Assembly: GCF_027587205.1 (NCBI RefSeq)
Contig: NZ_JAPDOD010000031.1
Location: 1-64,000, forward strand
Direction: 5' to 3'
Length of the DNA: 64,000 nucleotides
Source of the DNA: Solirubrobacter ginsenosidimutans
GTDB taxonomy: Bacteria > Actinomycetota > Thermoleophilia > Solirubrobacterales > Solirubrobacteraceae
The translations under genes and the position numbers were made by a program. Below are positions 52,791 through 61,316 of this stretch, piece after piece. Below the pieces are notes generated by a model, which saw only the letters and a program-made list of their open reading frames with translations, did no database searches and was not told the DNA's origin. How positions within the stretch are numbered: position 1 is the first letter of the stretch; every line of letters begins with the position of its first letter.

Positions 52791-54769
52791 GAAGCCTCCG
52801 GGCGGATCAGCAGGTTGAAGAAGCGGTCGATCTCGGCGGTGTAGCCCTCCAGCACGACCGTGGTCGAGTCGAACTCGGTGACGATCGAGGGACCCACGAT
52901 CCGCGCGCCGGGGTGCAGCTCGGCGCGGGCGTAGGTGCCGGGCGGCAGCGGATCGCCGGAGCGCGGCTCCTCCTCGGGCAGCTCGGGCTCCGGCCGGTCA
53001 CCGGTGCCGACCGCGCGCAGGTTGACGATCTCCGACGCCGTGTTCGGCATCCGGAAGCCGTAGAGCTGCTCGTGCAGCGCGTTGAAGCGCTCCTCCAGGC
53101 CCTCCGCCCACGGCACCGGGATCTCGTAGCCCTGGCCGTGGTAGCGCATGTCGGCCACGAACTCGACGTTCTGGGCTTCGGACGGGATCCCCTGCGCCAC
53201 CATCCACTCGCGCGCCCGCGCCTCCAGGCCGCCGAGGATCTCGCGCAGCTCGTCGTCGGAGGTCTCCGCGGTCAGCCGGATCAGCGTCTGCGCGAACTCG
53301 TTGCGGAACCCGGCGACGAGATCCCCTAGAGCACACAGCAGCCCCGGCGAGGGCGGGACGATGACCGGGAACGAGCCCATCAACTCGGCCACGGCGTTGG
53401 CGTGCAGCGGCCCGGCGCCGCCGAAGGCGACCAGCGCGAACTCGCGCGGGTCGTGCCCGCGCTGGACGCTGATGACCCGCAGCGCACCTGCCATGTTCTC
53501 GTTGACGATCCGCAGGATGCCGTCTGCCGCGGCTTCCAGCGAGAGCCCCATCGCGTCGGCCACCGTCTGGACCGCCGCCCGCGCCGCCTCGACGTCGAGC
53601 GACATCTCGCCGCCGATCAGGTCGGCCGGCAGGTGGCCAAGCACCACGTTGGCGTCGGTCACGGTCGGCTCCACGCCACCCTGGCCGTAGGCCGCCGGTC
53701 CCGGCTCCGCACCCGCCGACTGCGGACCCACCCGCAGCGCCCCGGTCAACTGGGGCACGTGGGCGATCGAGCCGCCGCCCGCGCCGACGGTGTGCACGTC
53801 GACGCTGGGGACCTTGATCCGGAACTGCCCGATCGTGGTCTCGCGCCCGATCGTCGGCTCACCCGCCTGACACAGCGACACGTCGGTCGACGTGCCGCCC
53901 ATGTCGAAGGTCAGGACGTTCGGGAACCCGGCCCGCGAGGCGATGTACAGCGCGCCCGCGACCCCGCCGGACGGCCCGCTCAACACGCCATAGACCGGGT
54001 TGCGGGCCGCCTCGGCAGGCGTCATCACCCCCGCGTCCGAGCGCAGGATGTCGACCTCGGTCCTGACGCCCAGGTCCGACAAAGCCCCCTGCAAACGGTC
54101 GACATACGACGCGACCTGCGGGCGCACGTAGGAGTTCATGCACGCGGTCAGCGTGCGCTCATACTCGCGGAACTCCGGCAGCACGGCGGACGAGATCGTG
54201 ACCGGGAAGCCGGGATGCAGGCGCTCGACGATGTCGGCGATCTGCTGCTCGTGGCGACCGTCGACGTAGGAGTTGATCAGCGAGATCGTCAGCGACTCGA
54301 CGCCGGAGGCGACCAGATCCCCGATGATCCCCTCGACCTGCGCGACGTCGACCGCCACCAGCGTGTTCCCGCGCGCGTCCATCCGCTCGACGGCCTCGCG
54401 CGTGTCCGCCAACGACGCCGGCGGGTCCGGCTTGACCATGATGATCCAGCCCGCCAGCGGGCCGGGCGTCTGCGAGCGCGCGAGGTGGAGGATCTGCCCG
54501 AAGCCCTGGGTCGTGATCAGCCCCACCCGGGCGCCCTTGGACTCGAGCACGGCGTTGGTCGCGACCGTCGTCCCGTGCACCACGTTGGCGAGGTCGGCGG
54601 GAGCGATCCCGGCCGCCTCGCAGATCCGCGCGACCCCCGTCAACACGCCCTGCGACGGATCGGACGGCGTCGACGGCGTCTTCACGCGCCACTGCCGTTG
54701 ATCGCCCTCATCCACAAGGAACAGGTCGGTGAACGTTCCTCCGACGTCCACCCCCAGCCGATACGCCAT
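52787..54769 (-). CDS. hyuA: Hydantoinase A / oxoprolinase family protein
   Basis: 660 residues. RLGVDVGGTFTDLFLVDEG is the ATP-binding opening of the actin-like fold, followed by NVVHGTTVATNAVLESKGAR, NSYVRPQVASYV, GVLSGPSGGVAGALYIAS, FDMGGTSTDVSL and AFGGAGPLHANAVAELMG, all diagnostic. It activates the substrate carbonyl with ATP for attack in complex with HyuB. Its start is 14 nt from the CoA-transferase stop; the next gene overlaps its end. The substrate may be hydantoin, a lactam, a cyclic imide or an aromatic ketone. Confidence 0.92.
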   Translation of the reverse strand: MAYRLGVDVGGTFTDLFLVDEGDQRQWRVKTPSTPSDPSQGVLTGVARICEAAGIAPADLANVVHGTTVATNAVLESKGARVGLITTQGFGQILHLARSQTPGPLAGWIIMVKPDPPASLADTREAVERMDARGNTLVAVDVAQVEGIIGDLVASGVESLTISLINSYVDGRHEQQIADIVERLHPGFPVTISSAVLPEFREYERTLTACMNSYVRPQVASYVDRLQGALSDLGVRTEVDILRSDAGVMTPAEAARNPVYGVLSGPSGGVAGALYIASRAGFPNVLTFDMGGTSTDVSLCQAGEPTIGRETTIGQFRIKVPSVDVHTVGAGGGSIAHVPQLTGALRVGPQSAGAEPGPAAYGQGGVEPTVTDANVVLGHLPADLIGGEMSLDVEAARAAVQTVADAMGLSLEAAADGILRIVNENMAGALRVISVQRGHDPREFALVAFGGAGPLHANAVAELMGSFPVIVPPSPGLLCALGDLVAGFRNEFAQTLIRLTAETSDDELREILGGLEARAREWMVAQGIPSEAQNVEFVADMRYHGQGYEIPVPWAEGLEERFNALHEQLYGFRMPNTASEIVNLRAVGTGDRPEPELPEEEPRSGDPLPPGTYARAELHPGARIVGPSIVTEFDSTTVVLEGYTAEIDRFFNLLIRPEAS

Positions 54770-54782
54770 GCGGTTCCCTTTC

Positions 54783-55976
54783 TTAGATCACGCCTGCATC
54801 CGCGAGGCGCTTGCGCTCCGCCGCGTCCACTCCGAGCTCCTCCAGCACTGCGTCCGTGTCCGCGCCCACGGTCCAGCGGGCGGGCTGACGGATCGAGCCG
54901 GGCGTCCGGCTCAACTTCGGCACGATCCCGGGAACGGTCACGTGCCCATGGACCTCGTCCTCGTGCTCCACGAGCAGCTCGCGCTCGCGGAAGTACGGGT
55001 CCTCGAAGACGTCCTTCGCCGTGTAGACGGGCGAGCACACGACGCCGCCCGCGTTGACGATCTCGTCGAGCTCCTCCGCGGTGTGCTGCGCCGCGAACGC
55101 GCCGATGATCTCGTCGAGCAGGTCCTCGTGCTCGCCGCGGGCGTGGTGATCGGCGAAGCGCGCGTCCTCGCCCAGCTCCGGTTGGCCCATGATCTTCGCC
55201 AGCCGCCGCCACAGCGTGTCGTGGTTGGCGGCGATCACGACCCACTTCTTGTCGCTGCTCAGGTACACGTTCGACGGGGCGATCCGCGGCAGCCGCGGCC
55301 CGGTCGGCTCGCGGATGAAGCCGGTCTTCTCGTACTCGAGCGTGCTCGACTCACTCATCGCAAAGCACGCGTCGACGATGCCCGCGTCCACGACCTGGCC
55401 CTCCTCGCCGCGCTCGCGGGCATACAACGCGAGCAGGATGCCCTGAAACGCCGACTGGGCGGCGAGCGTGTCGCCGAAGGAGATGCCCGCACGCGGCGGG
55501 GCCTGGCCGGGGTAGCCGTTGATGTAGCGCAGGCCCGAGAGCGCCTCGCCGGCGGAGGCGAACCCCGGCCGATGGGCGTAGCGACCGGTCTGCCCGTATC
55601 CCGACACGCGCGCGTAGATCGCGCGCGGGTTGCGCGCGTGGACGTCCTCCGGCCCCAGGCCCCACTTCTCCATCGTCCCGGGGCGGAAGTTCTCGAGCAC
55701 GATGTCGGCGCTCGCGGCGAGCTCCAGCGCGATCCTCTGGCCCTCGGGCTCACGCAGGTTCAACGAGACCGAGCGCTTGTTGCGGGCGAGGATCGACCAC
55801 CAGAGCGAGCGGTCGTTGTGGCGCAGGCGACCCCAGTCGCGCATCGCGTCGCCGACGCCCGGCGCCTCGATCTTGATCACGTCCGCGCCGAAGTCCCCGA
55901 GCAGCGTGCCGGTGAACGGGCCGGCCAGCAGCTGCCCGAACTCGATCGCGCGTAGTCCACTCAGCGGTTCGGCCAT
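54783..55976 (-). CDS. CaiB/BaiF-family (class III) CoA-transferase
   Basis: 397 residues. SGLRAIEFGQLLAGPFTGTLLGDFGADVIKIEAPG is the family opening; the catalytic Asp is expected in the FAQSAFQG-GL or DAGIVDACF region; GISFGDTLAAQSAFQG and NVYLSSDKKWVVIAANHDTL follow. Enzymes of this class move CoA between carboxylic acids via an enzyme thioester. In this operon it could activate the acid made by ring opening. It overlaps the GntR gene by 16 nt. The exact acid is unknown. Confidence 0.9.
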   Translation of the reverse strand: MAEPLSGLRAIEFGQLLAGPFTGTLLGDFGADVIKIEAPGVGDAMRDWGRLRHNDRSLWWSILARNKRSVSLNLREPEGQRIALELAASADIVLENFRPGTMEKWGLGPEDVHARNPRAIYARVSGYGQTGRYAHRPGFASAGEALSGLRYINGYPGQAPPRAGISFGDTLAAQSAFQGILLALYARERGEEGQVVDAGIVDACFAMSESSTLEYEKTGFIREPTGPRLPRIAPSNVYLSSDKKWVVIAANHDTLWRRLAKIMGQPELGEDARFADHHARGEHEDLLDEIIGAFAAQHTAEELDEIVNAGGVVCSPVYTAKDVFEDPYFRERELLVEHEDEVHGHVTVPGIVPKLSRTPGSIRQPARWTVGADTDAVLEELGVDAAERKRLADAGVI

Positions 55977-56575
55977 GTCTCCTCCAGGAACGCGACGGCG
56001 CCGAGGATGTGCATCCGCATGACGGCCTCGGCCAGCTGTGAGTCGCCGGCTCGGAACGCGCTGACGATCCGGCGGTGGCAGAGCATCGACTCCGCGCGCT
56101 GGCGGTCGTCATGCCAGAAGACGCTGCGGAAGGCGCGGGGGATCCCGGACGCCGCGCGCATGGCGACCTCCAGCCGCGGGCTGCCCGCGGCCTCGAGGAT
56201 GATCCGGTGAAACGCCTCGTTGTTGACGATCTGCTCCTCGACGGACGCGTCTGCGCAGAGCTCGTCGAGTCGTTCGATGTCCGCCGCCGAGATGCGTTGC
56301 GCGGCCCGCGCGGCCGCAGCCGGTTCCAGCAGGGCGCGGACCTCGTAGAGGTCGAGCACGTCGTCGCGGTCGAAGGTCCGCACGACCGCGCCGCGGTTGG
56401 GCTCGACCTCGACCAGGCCCTGGCCTTCGAGCTGCAGGAGCGCTTCGCGGATCGGCGTCCGCGACGTGCCGAACCGCTGCGCGAGCGCCTCCGCCCGGAG
56501 CCGTTCGCCGGGCTTCAGCTCCCCGCCGAGGATCGCCTCCTCGAGCAGGTCCCGCACTCGCGGTTGCTGCGCCAT
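55961..56575 (-). CDS. GntR-family regulator of the hydantoinase/CoA-transferase operon (FCD type)
   Basis: 204 residues. Winged helix QRFGTSRTPIREALLQLEGQG (about 30-50) and an FCD domain (LLEPAAAARAAQRISAADIERL, NEAFHRIILEAAGSPRLEVA) with the His residues that hold a metal. It is the first gene of the operon GntR-CaiB-hyuA-hyuB-cysteine hydrolase and probably represses it until a substrate or intermediate binds. Two TTGCAT-type palindromes lie upstream. Confidence 0.88.
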   Translation of the reverse strand: MAQQPRVRDLLEEAILGGELKPGERLRAEALAQRFGTSRTPIREALLQLEGQGLVEVEPNRGAVVRTFDRDDVLDLYEVRALLEPAAAARAAQRISAADIERLDELCADASVEEQIVNNEAFHRIILEAAGSPRLEVAMRAASGIPRAFRSVFWHDDRQRAESMLCHRRIVSAFRAGDSQLAEAVMRMHILGAVAFLEETWPNR

Positions 56576-56576
56576 C

Positions 56577-56638
56577 TTGCATACGAAATCACGTCATTCG
56601 CGCTCGCGCAACTCCTGAGCGACGCACTTTGCATGCAA
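56577..56638 (-). promoter_or_regulatory. Candidate GntR operators before the operon
   Basis: TTGCATACGA at 56577-56586, one base upstream of the GntR start codon, and a perfect 10-bp palindrome TTGCATGCAA at 56629-56638. Their centres are about 52 nt apart, five helical turns, as for cooperative binding. FCD regulators often bind TTGTATACAA-type sites. No ribosome site is seen before the start. Confidence 0.4.
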
Positions 56639-56642
56639 TCGG

Positions 56643-58082
56643 CTAGGGGCGGCGAGTGGGCGCGCGCCTCGTGGGCGGCGTCCATTCCTCCTGCGGCTCG
56701 GGCTCGGGAGCCGGCTTGCCGGCGGGTGACCACTCGCCCGGATGGTCGGTCGGCGGGCGGGGGTCGTTCCAGCCCGGCCCGCGCATGCTCGAGCGGTGCC
56801 ACGGGACCCAACGCGTGCGCGGCGGCTCGCCTTCGTCCGGCGCGGCGTTGTCGGCGCGACGCGCGAGCAGGAGCTCGGCGGCTTCGGGATCGCCGCGCAG
56901 AGAACGCATGAGGACGAGCGCCGGGGCGTCGCGACGCAGCCGGTGAGCAACCGCGAGGCCGAGCCCGGTCAGGACCAGCAAGAGCAGCGGAATCGTCAGA
57001 TCGAGGCCGCCCGGAGCCGCGGGGTTGGTGGCCGACGCGCCTGAGACGCCGCCGATCGGGGCCAGCTTGCTCGTGCCGGACCCGCCGGCGGGCTGCTTGC
57101 CGCGCGTCTTGAACGCGGTGCGCTTGCTGCCGCCGGCAGCGGGCGTCGTGCCGGCGGGGTTCGCGATCGTCGCCGCGGCCGCCGTGCCGGGGGCGACGTC
57201 AGCCGCGGCGACGGTCTCGCCGGCCGGCGGCGTGCACGCACCCGCCCGGTCGAGCGTGCGCAGGCGGCGGAGCCCCGTGCGTTCGAGCCTGGCCACGCGG
57301 CCCCGTGAGATGTGCAGTCGCTTGGCGACGCCCCCGCGCGACCGCGGCGGCCCCGCGCCGACGCCCGCACGCAGCACGAGCACGCGCCGTTGCGCGCTGG
57401 AGAGCGAGTCGAGGCAGCTCGACGTGTCGGCGACCGTCTCCCGCAGTTCGCAGTCGAGCCGCCGCGTGCCGGCCGGGCGCCCGGAGCAGCGTTGCGCGGG
57501 CGATCGCGTGGAGCGGGCGTGCGAGGTGGCGGGGGTGGAGCGTGCCGACGCGCCCTTCGTCCCTGCCGACGACCCGCCGGAGCCGGCGGACGGCGACGCC
57601 GCGCCGTCCGACGAGGAGGAGGACGAGTTCGTCCCGGTCGACGACGAAGAGGATGAACCGCCCGAGGACGACGACCCGGAGCCGCTGCTCGACGGCTCGG
57701 AACCCGAAGCGGGCGACGAACCGGAGCCGGACCCGGCGCCGGCGCCGGCGGACGACGAACCCGAGCCTGCGCCTGCGCCGGTCGATGACGAGCCCGACCC
57801 GGACGAGCCCGAGCCCGACCCGCCGCCGCTGGGCGCCGTCGTCGGCACCGGCACGACCGGAACCTGCACCGTGGGCACCGGCACGGGCACCTGGACGGTC
57901 GGAACCGGCACGGGCACGCGGACCGTCGGCACCGGGACCGGGACCTGCACGGTCGGGACCGGGACCTGCACCGTCGGAACGGGCACGGGCGCCTGGACGG
58001 ACGGCACCGGAAGTTGGGCGAACGCCGGGGTGGCGATCGAGACGATCGCCACACCCACCACGATCACGACCTGGAGCTTCAA
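56643..58082 (-). CDS. Membrane protein with signal peptide, Val-Pro repeats and a sigma-region-4-like helix-turn-helix
   Basis: 479 residues from TTG 58080-58082. Signal peptide 1-22 (ending PAFA), a Val/Pro/Thr repeat (PVPVPTVQVPVPTVQ, 24-80), a Ser/Gly-rich stretch (83-185), then LDSLSSAQRRVLVLRAGVGA and RGGVAKRLHISRGRVARLER (224-277), which look like the sigma-70 region 4 helix-turn-helix. One membrane span (about 360-382, LLLLVLTGLGLAVAHRLRR) is followed by a Pro/Glu-rich cytoplasmic tail. By this topology the DNA-binding-like domain would be outside the cell, which makes no sense as a regulator unless the signal peptide is not functional. Function unknown. Confidence 0.65.
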   Translation of the reverse strand: MKLQVVIVVGVAIVSIATPAFAQLPVPSVQAPVPVPTVQVPVPTVQVPVPVPTVRVPVPVPTVQVPVPVPTVQVPVVPVPTTAPSGGGSGSGSSGSGSSSTGAGAGSGSSSAGAGAGSGSGSSPASGSEPSSSGSGSSSSGGSSSSSSTGTNSSSSSSDGAASPSAGSGGSSAGTKGASARSTPATSHARSTRSPAQRCSGRPAGTRRLDCELRETVADTSSCLDSLSSAQRRVLVLRAGVGAGPPRSRGGVAKRLHISRGRVARLERTGLRRLRTLDRAGACTPPAGETVAAADVAPGTAAAATIANPAGTTPAAGGSKRTAFKTRGKQPAGGSGTSKLAPIGGVSGASATNPAAPGGLDLTIPLLLLVLTGLGLAVAHRLRRDAPALVLMRSLRGDPEAAELLLARRADNAAPDEGEPPRTRWVPWHRSSMRGPGWNDPRPPTDHPGEWSPAGKPAPEPEPQEEWTPPTRRAPTRRP

Positions 58083-58129
58083 TGCATCGAGCGCTATACC
58101 GCCGCCCGATGGTCTTCAAACCAGAGTGG

Positions 58130-59245
58130 TCAGGAAAGCAGCTTGCGTATACGCGCCAGCGCGTCGTCGACCTGCTCGGCGGTGACGATCAGCGGCGGCA
58201 GGAAGCGCAGCGTCGTCGGCCCCGTGGCGTTGATGATCAGCCGTTCTTCGAGCAATGCGCGCTTCGCGAGCTCGGGTGCGCCACCCGCCACCTCGGCCGC
58301 CACCATCAGCCCGCGACCGCGTGCGGAGAGCACACCGGGAAGTTCGCGCAGGCCCTCCAGGAGCCGCTCGCCCTGCTCGCGCACGCCGGCCAGGAACGCC
58401 TCGTCGTCGATCACGTCGAGCACCGCCAAAGCGGCCGACGAGACCACCGGCCCACCCGCGAACGTCGACCCGTGGTCGCCCGGGGCGAAGACATCCTTCA
58501 ACCGCTCGCCGATCACCAGCGCGCCGATCGGCAGCCCGCCGCCGAGGCCCTTGGCGAGCGTCATCGCGTCCGGCACGACGCCCACCTGCTCGTACGCCCA
58601 CAGCGTGCCGGTCCGGCCCATCCCGGTCTGGACCTCGTCGAACACGAGCGCCGCGCCCGCCGCGTCGCAGGCGGAGCGAATCGCGGCCAGCAGCGCCGGA
58701 TCCATGATGTTCACGCCCGACTCGCCCTGCACCGGCTCGATCAACACCGCGGCGGTGCCCGCCCCCACGAGCGAGGGGATCTCGTGGGCCGGCACGGCGA
58801 TGAAGCCCGGCACCAGCGGCGCGAACGGCGCCTGCTTGGCCTCTTGGGGAGTCGCCGAAAGCGCCCCGTACGTGCGGCCGTGGAACGCGTTGTGGGCGAC
58901 GATGATGTCCCCGCGCGGCCGAGCTTTACGGACGAGCTTCAGCGCGGCCTCGTTGGCCTCCGCCCCCGAGTTGCAGAAGAAGACGACACCGCCCAGGGAC
59001 CGCGAGGCCAGGCGTGAGGCCAGTTCCACGTTGGGCGCGTTGTAGAAGAGGTTGGAGACGTGCATGAGCCGCCCGACCTGTTCCTGCACCGCGCTCACGA
59101 CCGCCGGATGGCAATGCCCGAGGTTGTTGACCGCGATCCCGCTGAGGAAGTCGAGGTACTCGACGCCGTCGGAATCGGTCAACACGCAGCCGGAGCCCGA
59201 CTGGAACGTGACGTCGTAGCGCGCGTAGGTGGGAGCGAGCGTCAT
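58130..59245 (-). CDS. argD: Acetylornithine aminotransferase
   Basis: 371 residues, PLP-dependent class III. It makes N-acetylornithine from N-acetylglutamate semialdehyde and glutamate. GIAVNNLGHCHPAVV, FFCNSGAEANEAALKLVRK, NAFHGRTYGALSAT, LIEPVQGESGV, FDEVQTGMGRTG and the PLP Lys in LAKGLGGGLPIGA are present. Its ATG overlaps the argB stop (ATGA), and the C-terminus ends the arginine cluster. The argF, argR, argG and argH genes are not in the window. Confidence 0.93.
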   Translation of the reverse strand: MTLAPTYARYDVTFQSGSGCVLTDSDGVEYLDFLSGIAVNNLGHCHPAVVSAVQEQVGRLMHVSNLFYNAPNVELASRLASRSLGGVVFFCNSGAEANEAALKLVRKARPRGDIIVAHNAFHGRTYGALSATPQEAKQAPFAPLVPGFIAVPAHEIPSLVGAGTAAVLIEPVQGESGVNIMDPALLAAIRSACDAAGAALVFDEVQTGMGRTGTLWAYEQVGVVPDAMTLAKGLGGGLPIGALVIGERLKDVFAPGDHGSTFAGGPVVSSAALAVLDVIDDEAFLAGVREQGERLLEGLRELPGVLSARGRGLMVAAEVAGGAPELAKRALLEERLIINATGPTTLRFLPPLIVTAEQVDDALARIRKLLS

Positions 59246-60093
59246 GAAGCGGGCCTCACCTTCGTGCCGATGCCGGCGTCCGTGAAGAGCTCCAGCAGCA
59301 GCGAGTGCGGCAGCCGGCCGTCGATGATGTGGGCGTAGGTCACGCCCCCGTGAATGGCCTCGATGCAGGCCTGGAGCTTCGGCCGCATCCCGCCCTCCAT
59401 CGTCAAGAGCGCCGTCTCGACGTCGTCGGCGCTGGCCTCGGAGATGACGCTTGACGGATCGTCGACGTCGCGCAGCCAGCCTGCGACGTCCGTGAGGAAC
59501 ATGACTTTGTAGGCGCCCATCGCGCGGGCGATGGCGCCTGCCGCCTCGTCGGCGTTGATGTTGTGCGAGCGCCCGATGCGATCGGCGCCGACCGACGCGA
59601 TGACCGGGATGTAGTCCTCGGCGATGTGGTTGATCACGCCGACGTCGACGCGCTCGATCTTGCCGACGAAGCCGATGTCCTCGCCGCCAGGGCCGGTCAT
59701 CGTCGACACGCGGAAGAGCTGGCCGTCGTCGCCGGAGAGGCCGACCGCCGGCTGCCCGTGCCGGTTGATCCGCGACACGATGTCCTTGTTGACCTTGCCG
59801 ACGAGCACCATCTTGGCGATCTCGACGGTGTCGGCGTCTGAGACCCGCAGCCCGCCGACGAACTCCACCGGCATGTTCAGGCGCCGCATGTAGGCCGTGA
59901 TGTCCGGCCCGCCGCCGTGGACGATGATCGGGTTCAGCCCGACGTACTTGAGCAGCACGACGTCGCGGGCGAAGTCCTCGCGCAGCTCGGGCTCGGTCAT
60001 CGCCGCGCCGCCGTACTTGATCACGACGGTCTTGCCGTGGAACTCCCGGATGTAGGGGAGCGCCTCGAGAAGGGTTCCGACCTCGGGCTTCAC
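59242..60093 (-). CDS. argB: Acetylglutamate kinase
   Basis: 283 residues from GTG 60091-60093. Phosphorylates N-acetylglutamate. VIKYGGAAM (Lys for phosphate), IIVHGGGPDI and GKVNKDIVSRINRHGQPAVGLSGDD are diagnostic, as is LTDVAGWL. The start overlaps argJ (GTGA at 60090-60093). The frame is open much further upstream, but there it is an argJ shadow. Confidence 0.93.
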   Translation of the reverse strand: MKPEVGTLLEALPYIREFHGKTVVIKYGGAAMTEPELREDFARDVVLLKYVGLNPIIVHGGGPDITAYMRRLNMPVEFVGGLRVSDADTVEIAKMVLVGKVNKDIVSRINRHGQPAVGLSGDDGQLFRVSTMTGPGGEDIGFVGKIERVDVGVINHIAEDYIPVIASVGADRIGRSHNINADEAAGAIARAMGAYKVMFLTDVAGWLRDVDDPSSVISEASADDVETALLTMEGGMRPKLQACIEAIHGGVTYAHIIDGRLPHSLLLELFTDAGIGTKVRPAS

Positions 60094-61316
60094 GTCGTGT
60101 AGTCCGCGTTGATGGTCACGTACTCGTGCGAGAGGTCGGAGAAGAAGACCTCGGCCTCCGCGCCGTCGCCGGGCAGCGCGACCACGTACTCGACCTCCTC
60201 GCCGGCGACCGCCTCGGCCAGGCCGGCCACGTCGTAGCGGGTCGCCGCTCCCGCCGAGCAGACCTTCACGCCCTCGATCGAGATGTCGAGCAGCAGCGGC
60301 GCGGAGTCGTACAGCGCGGCGCCGACGGCCTGCGCGATGCGGCCCCAGTTCGGGTCTCCCCCGTGCAGCGCGGCCTTCACCAGCGGCGAGTTCGCGATCG
60401 CCCGGGCGACGCTCGCCGCCATCCCGTCGTCGCCGCCGCTGACCACGATGCGGCCGATCCGCTTGGAGCCCTCGCCGTCGCGCACGATGTCCAGGGCGAG
60501 CTTGCGCAGCGCCCAGTCCAGCGCCTCGCCGAAGGCCGCCTCGTCCACCGTCTGCGGCTCCACGGCCACGCCGCTCGCCCCCGACGCCTGCAGGATCACC
60601 GTGTCGTTGGTGGAGAGCTGGCCGTCCACCGAGACGCGGTCGAACGACCGCGCCACGCACACGCCGAGCAGCAGGTCGGCGGTCTCGGCGCTCAGGATCG
60701 CGTCCGTCTGGACGAAGCAGAGCATCGTCGCGAACGCGGGCGAGATCATCCCCGCCCCCTTGGCCTGCGCGGTCAGCCGGACGGTGCCGGACGGCAGCGC
60801 GACGTCGACCTCGATCGCCTTCTCGAACTTGTCCGTCGTGCGGATCGCCTCGGCGAAGTCGCCGTGGCCGTACTCGCGCAGCTCGCCGCGAGCGCGCGCG
60901 ATGCCCTTGATCGCCACGCTCGCGTCCAGCGGCACGCCGATCACGCCGGTCGAGGCGACCGCGACCTGATCCTCGCGCACGCCGCCGGCCATCGAGGCCG
61001 CGCCCTGCATCCGCGCGGCGTCCTCGAACCCGCGGTTGCCGGTGGCGGCGTTGGCGTTGCCGGAGTTGGCGACGATCACGCGCAGCGCGTCCAGCCGCGA
61101 GCGCGTCTGGGTCAGCACGACCGGCGCCGCCAGCACGCCGGAGCGGGTGAAGCGCGCCGCCGAGACGCACTCCGGCGCCGAGCAGACCATCAGCCCCAGG
61201 TCCATCCCACCCGACGGCTTGAGCCCGCAGGCGACTCCGGCCGCGCGGAACCCCGCGGGCAGATCGCCGGGGTTCTCGGTCACATGCGCGGGCATCTCGA
61301 GCCACCGTGAGCTCAA
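60090..61316 (-). CDS. argJ: Bifunctional ornithine acetyltransferase / N-acetylglutamate synthase
   Basis: 408 residues. Moves the acetyl group from acetylornithine to glutamate, recycling it. LPAGFRAAGVACGLKPSGG opens the family; self-cleavage occurs between Ala and Thr of the FATMLCF segment after KGAGMISPA, making alpha and beta chains. The start is TTG at 61314-61316, reading TTGA over the argC stop with GAGGGA upstream; the ATG at 61293-61295 is an alternative. Confidence 0.92.
   Translation of the reverse strand: MSSRWLEMPAHVTENPGDLPAGFRAAGVACGLKPSGGMDLGLMVCSAPECVSAARFTRSGVLAAPVVLTQTRSRLDALRVIVANSGNANAATGNRGFEDAARMQGAASMAGGVREDQVAVASTGVIGVPLDASVAIKGIARARGELREYGHGDFAEAIRTTDKFEKAIEVDVALPSGTVRLTAQAKGAGMISPAFATMLCFVQTDAILSAETADLLLGVCVARSFDRVSVDGQLSTNDTVILQASGASGVAVEPQTVDEAAFGEALDWALRKLALDIVRDGEGSKRIGRIVVSGGDDGMAASVARAIANSPLVKAALHGGDPNWGRIAQAVGAALYDSAPLLLDISIEGVKVCSAGAATRYDVAGLAEAVAGEEVEYVVALPGDGAEAEVFFSDLSHEYVTINADYTT

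Noticed and set aside
50721..52844. 707-residue plus-strand frame over hyuB
   Set aside because: Antisense shadow; hyuB has clear family motifs.
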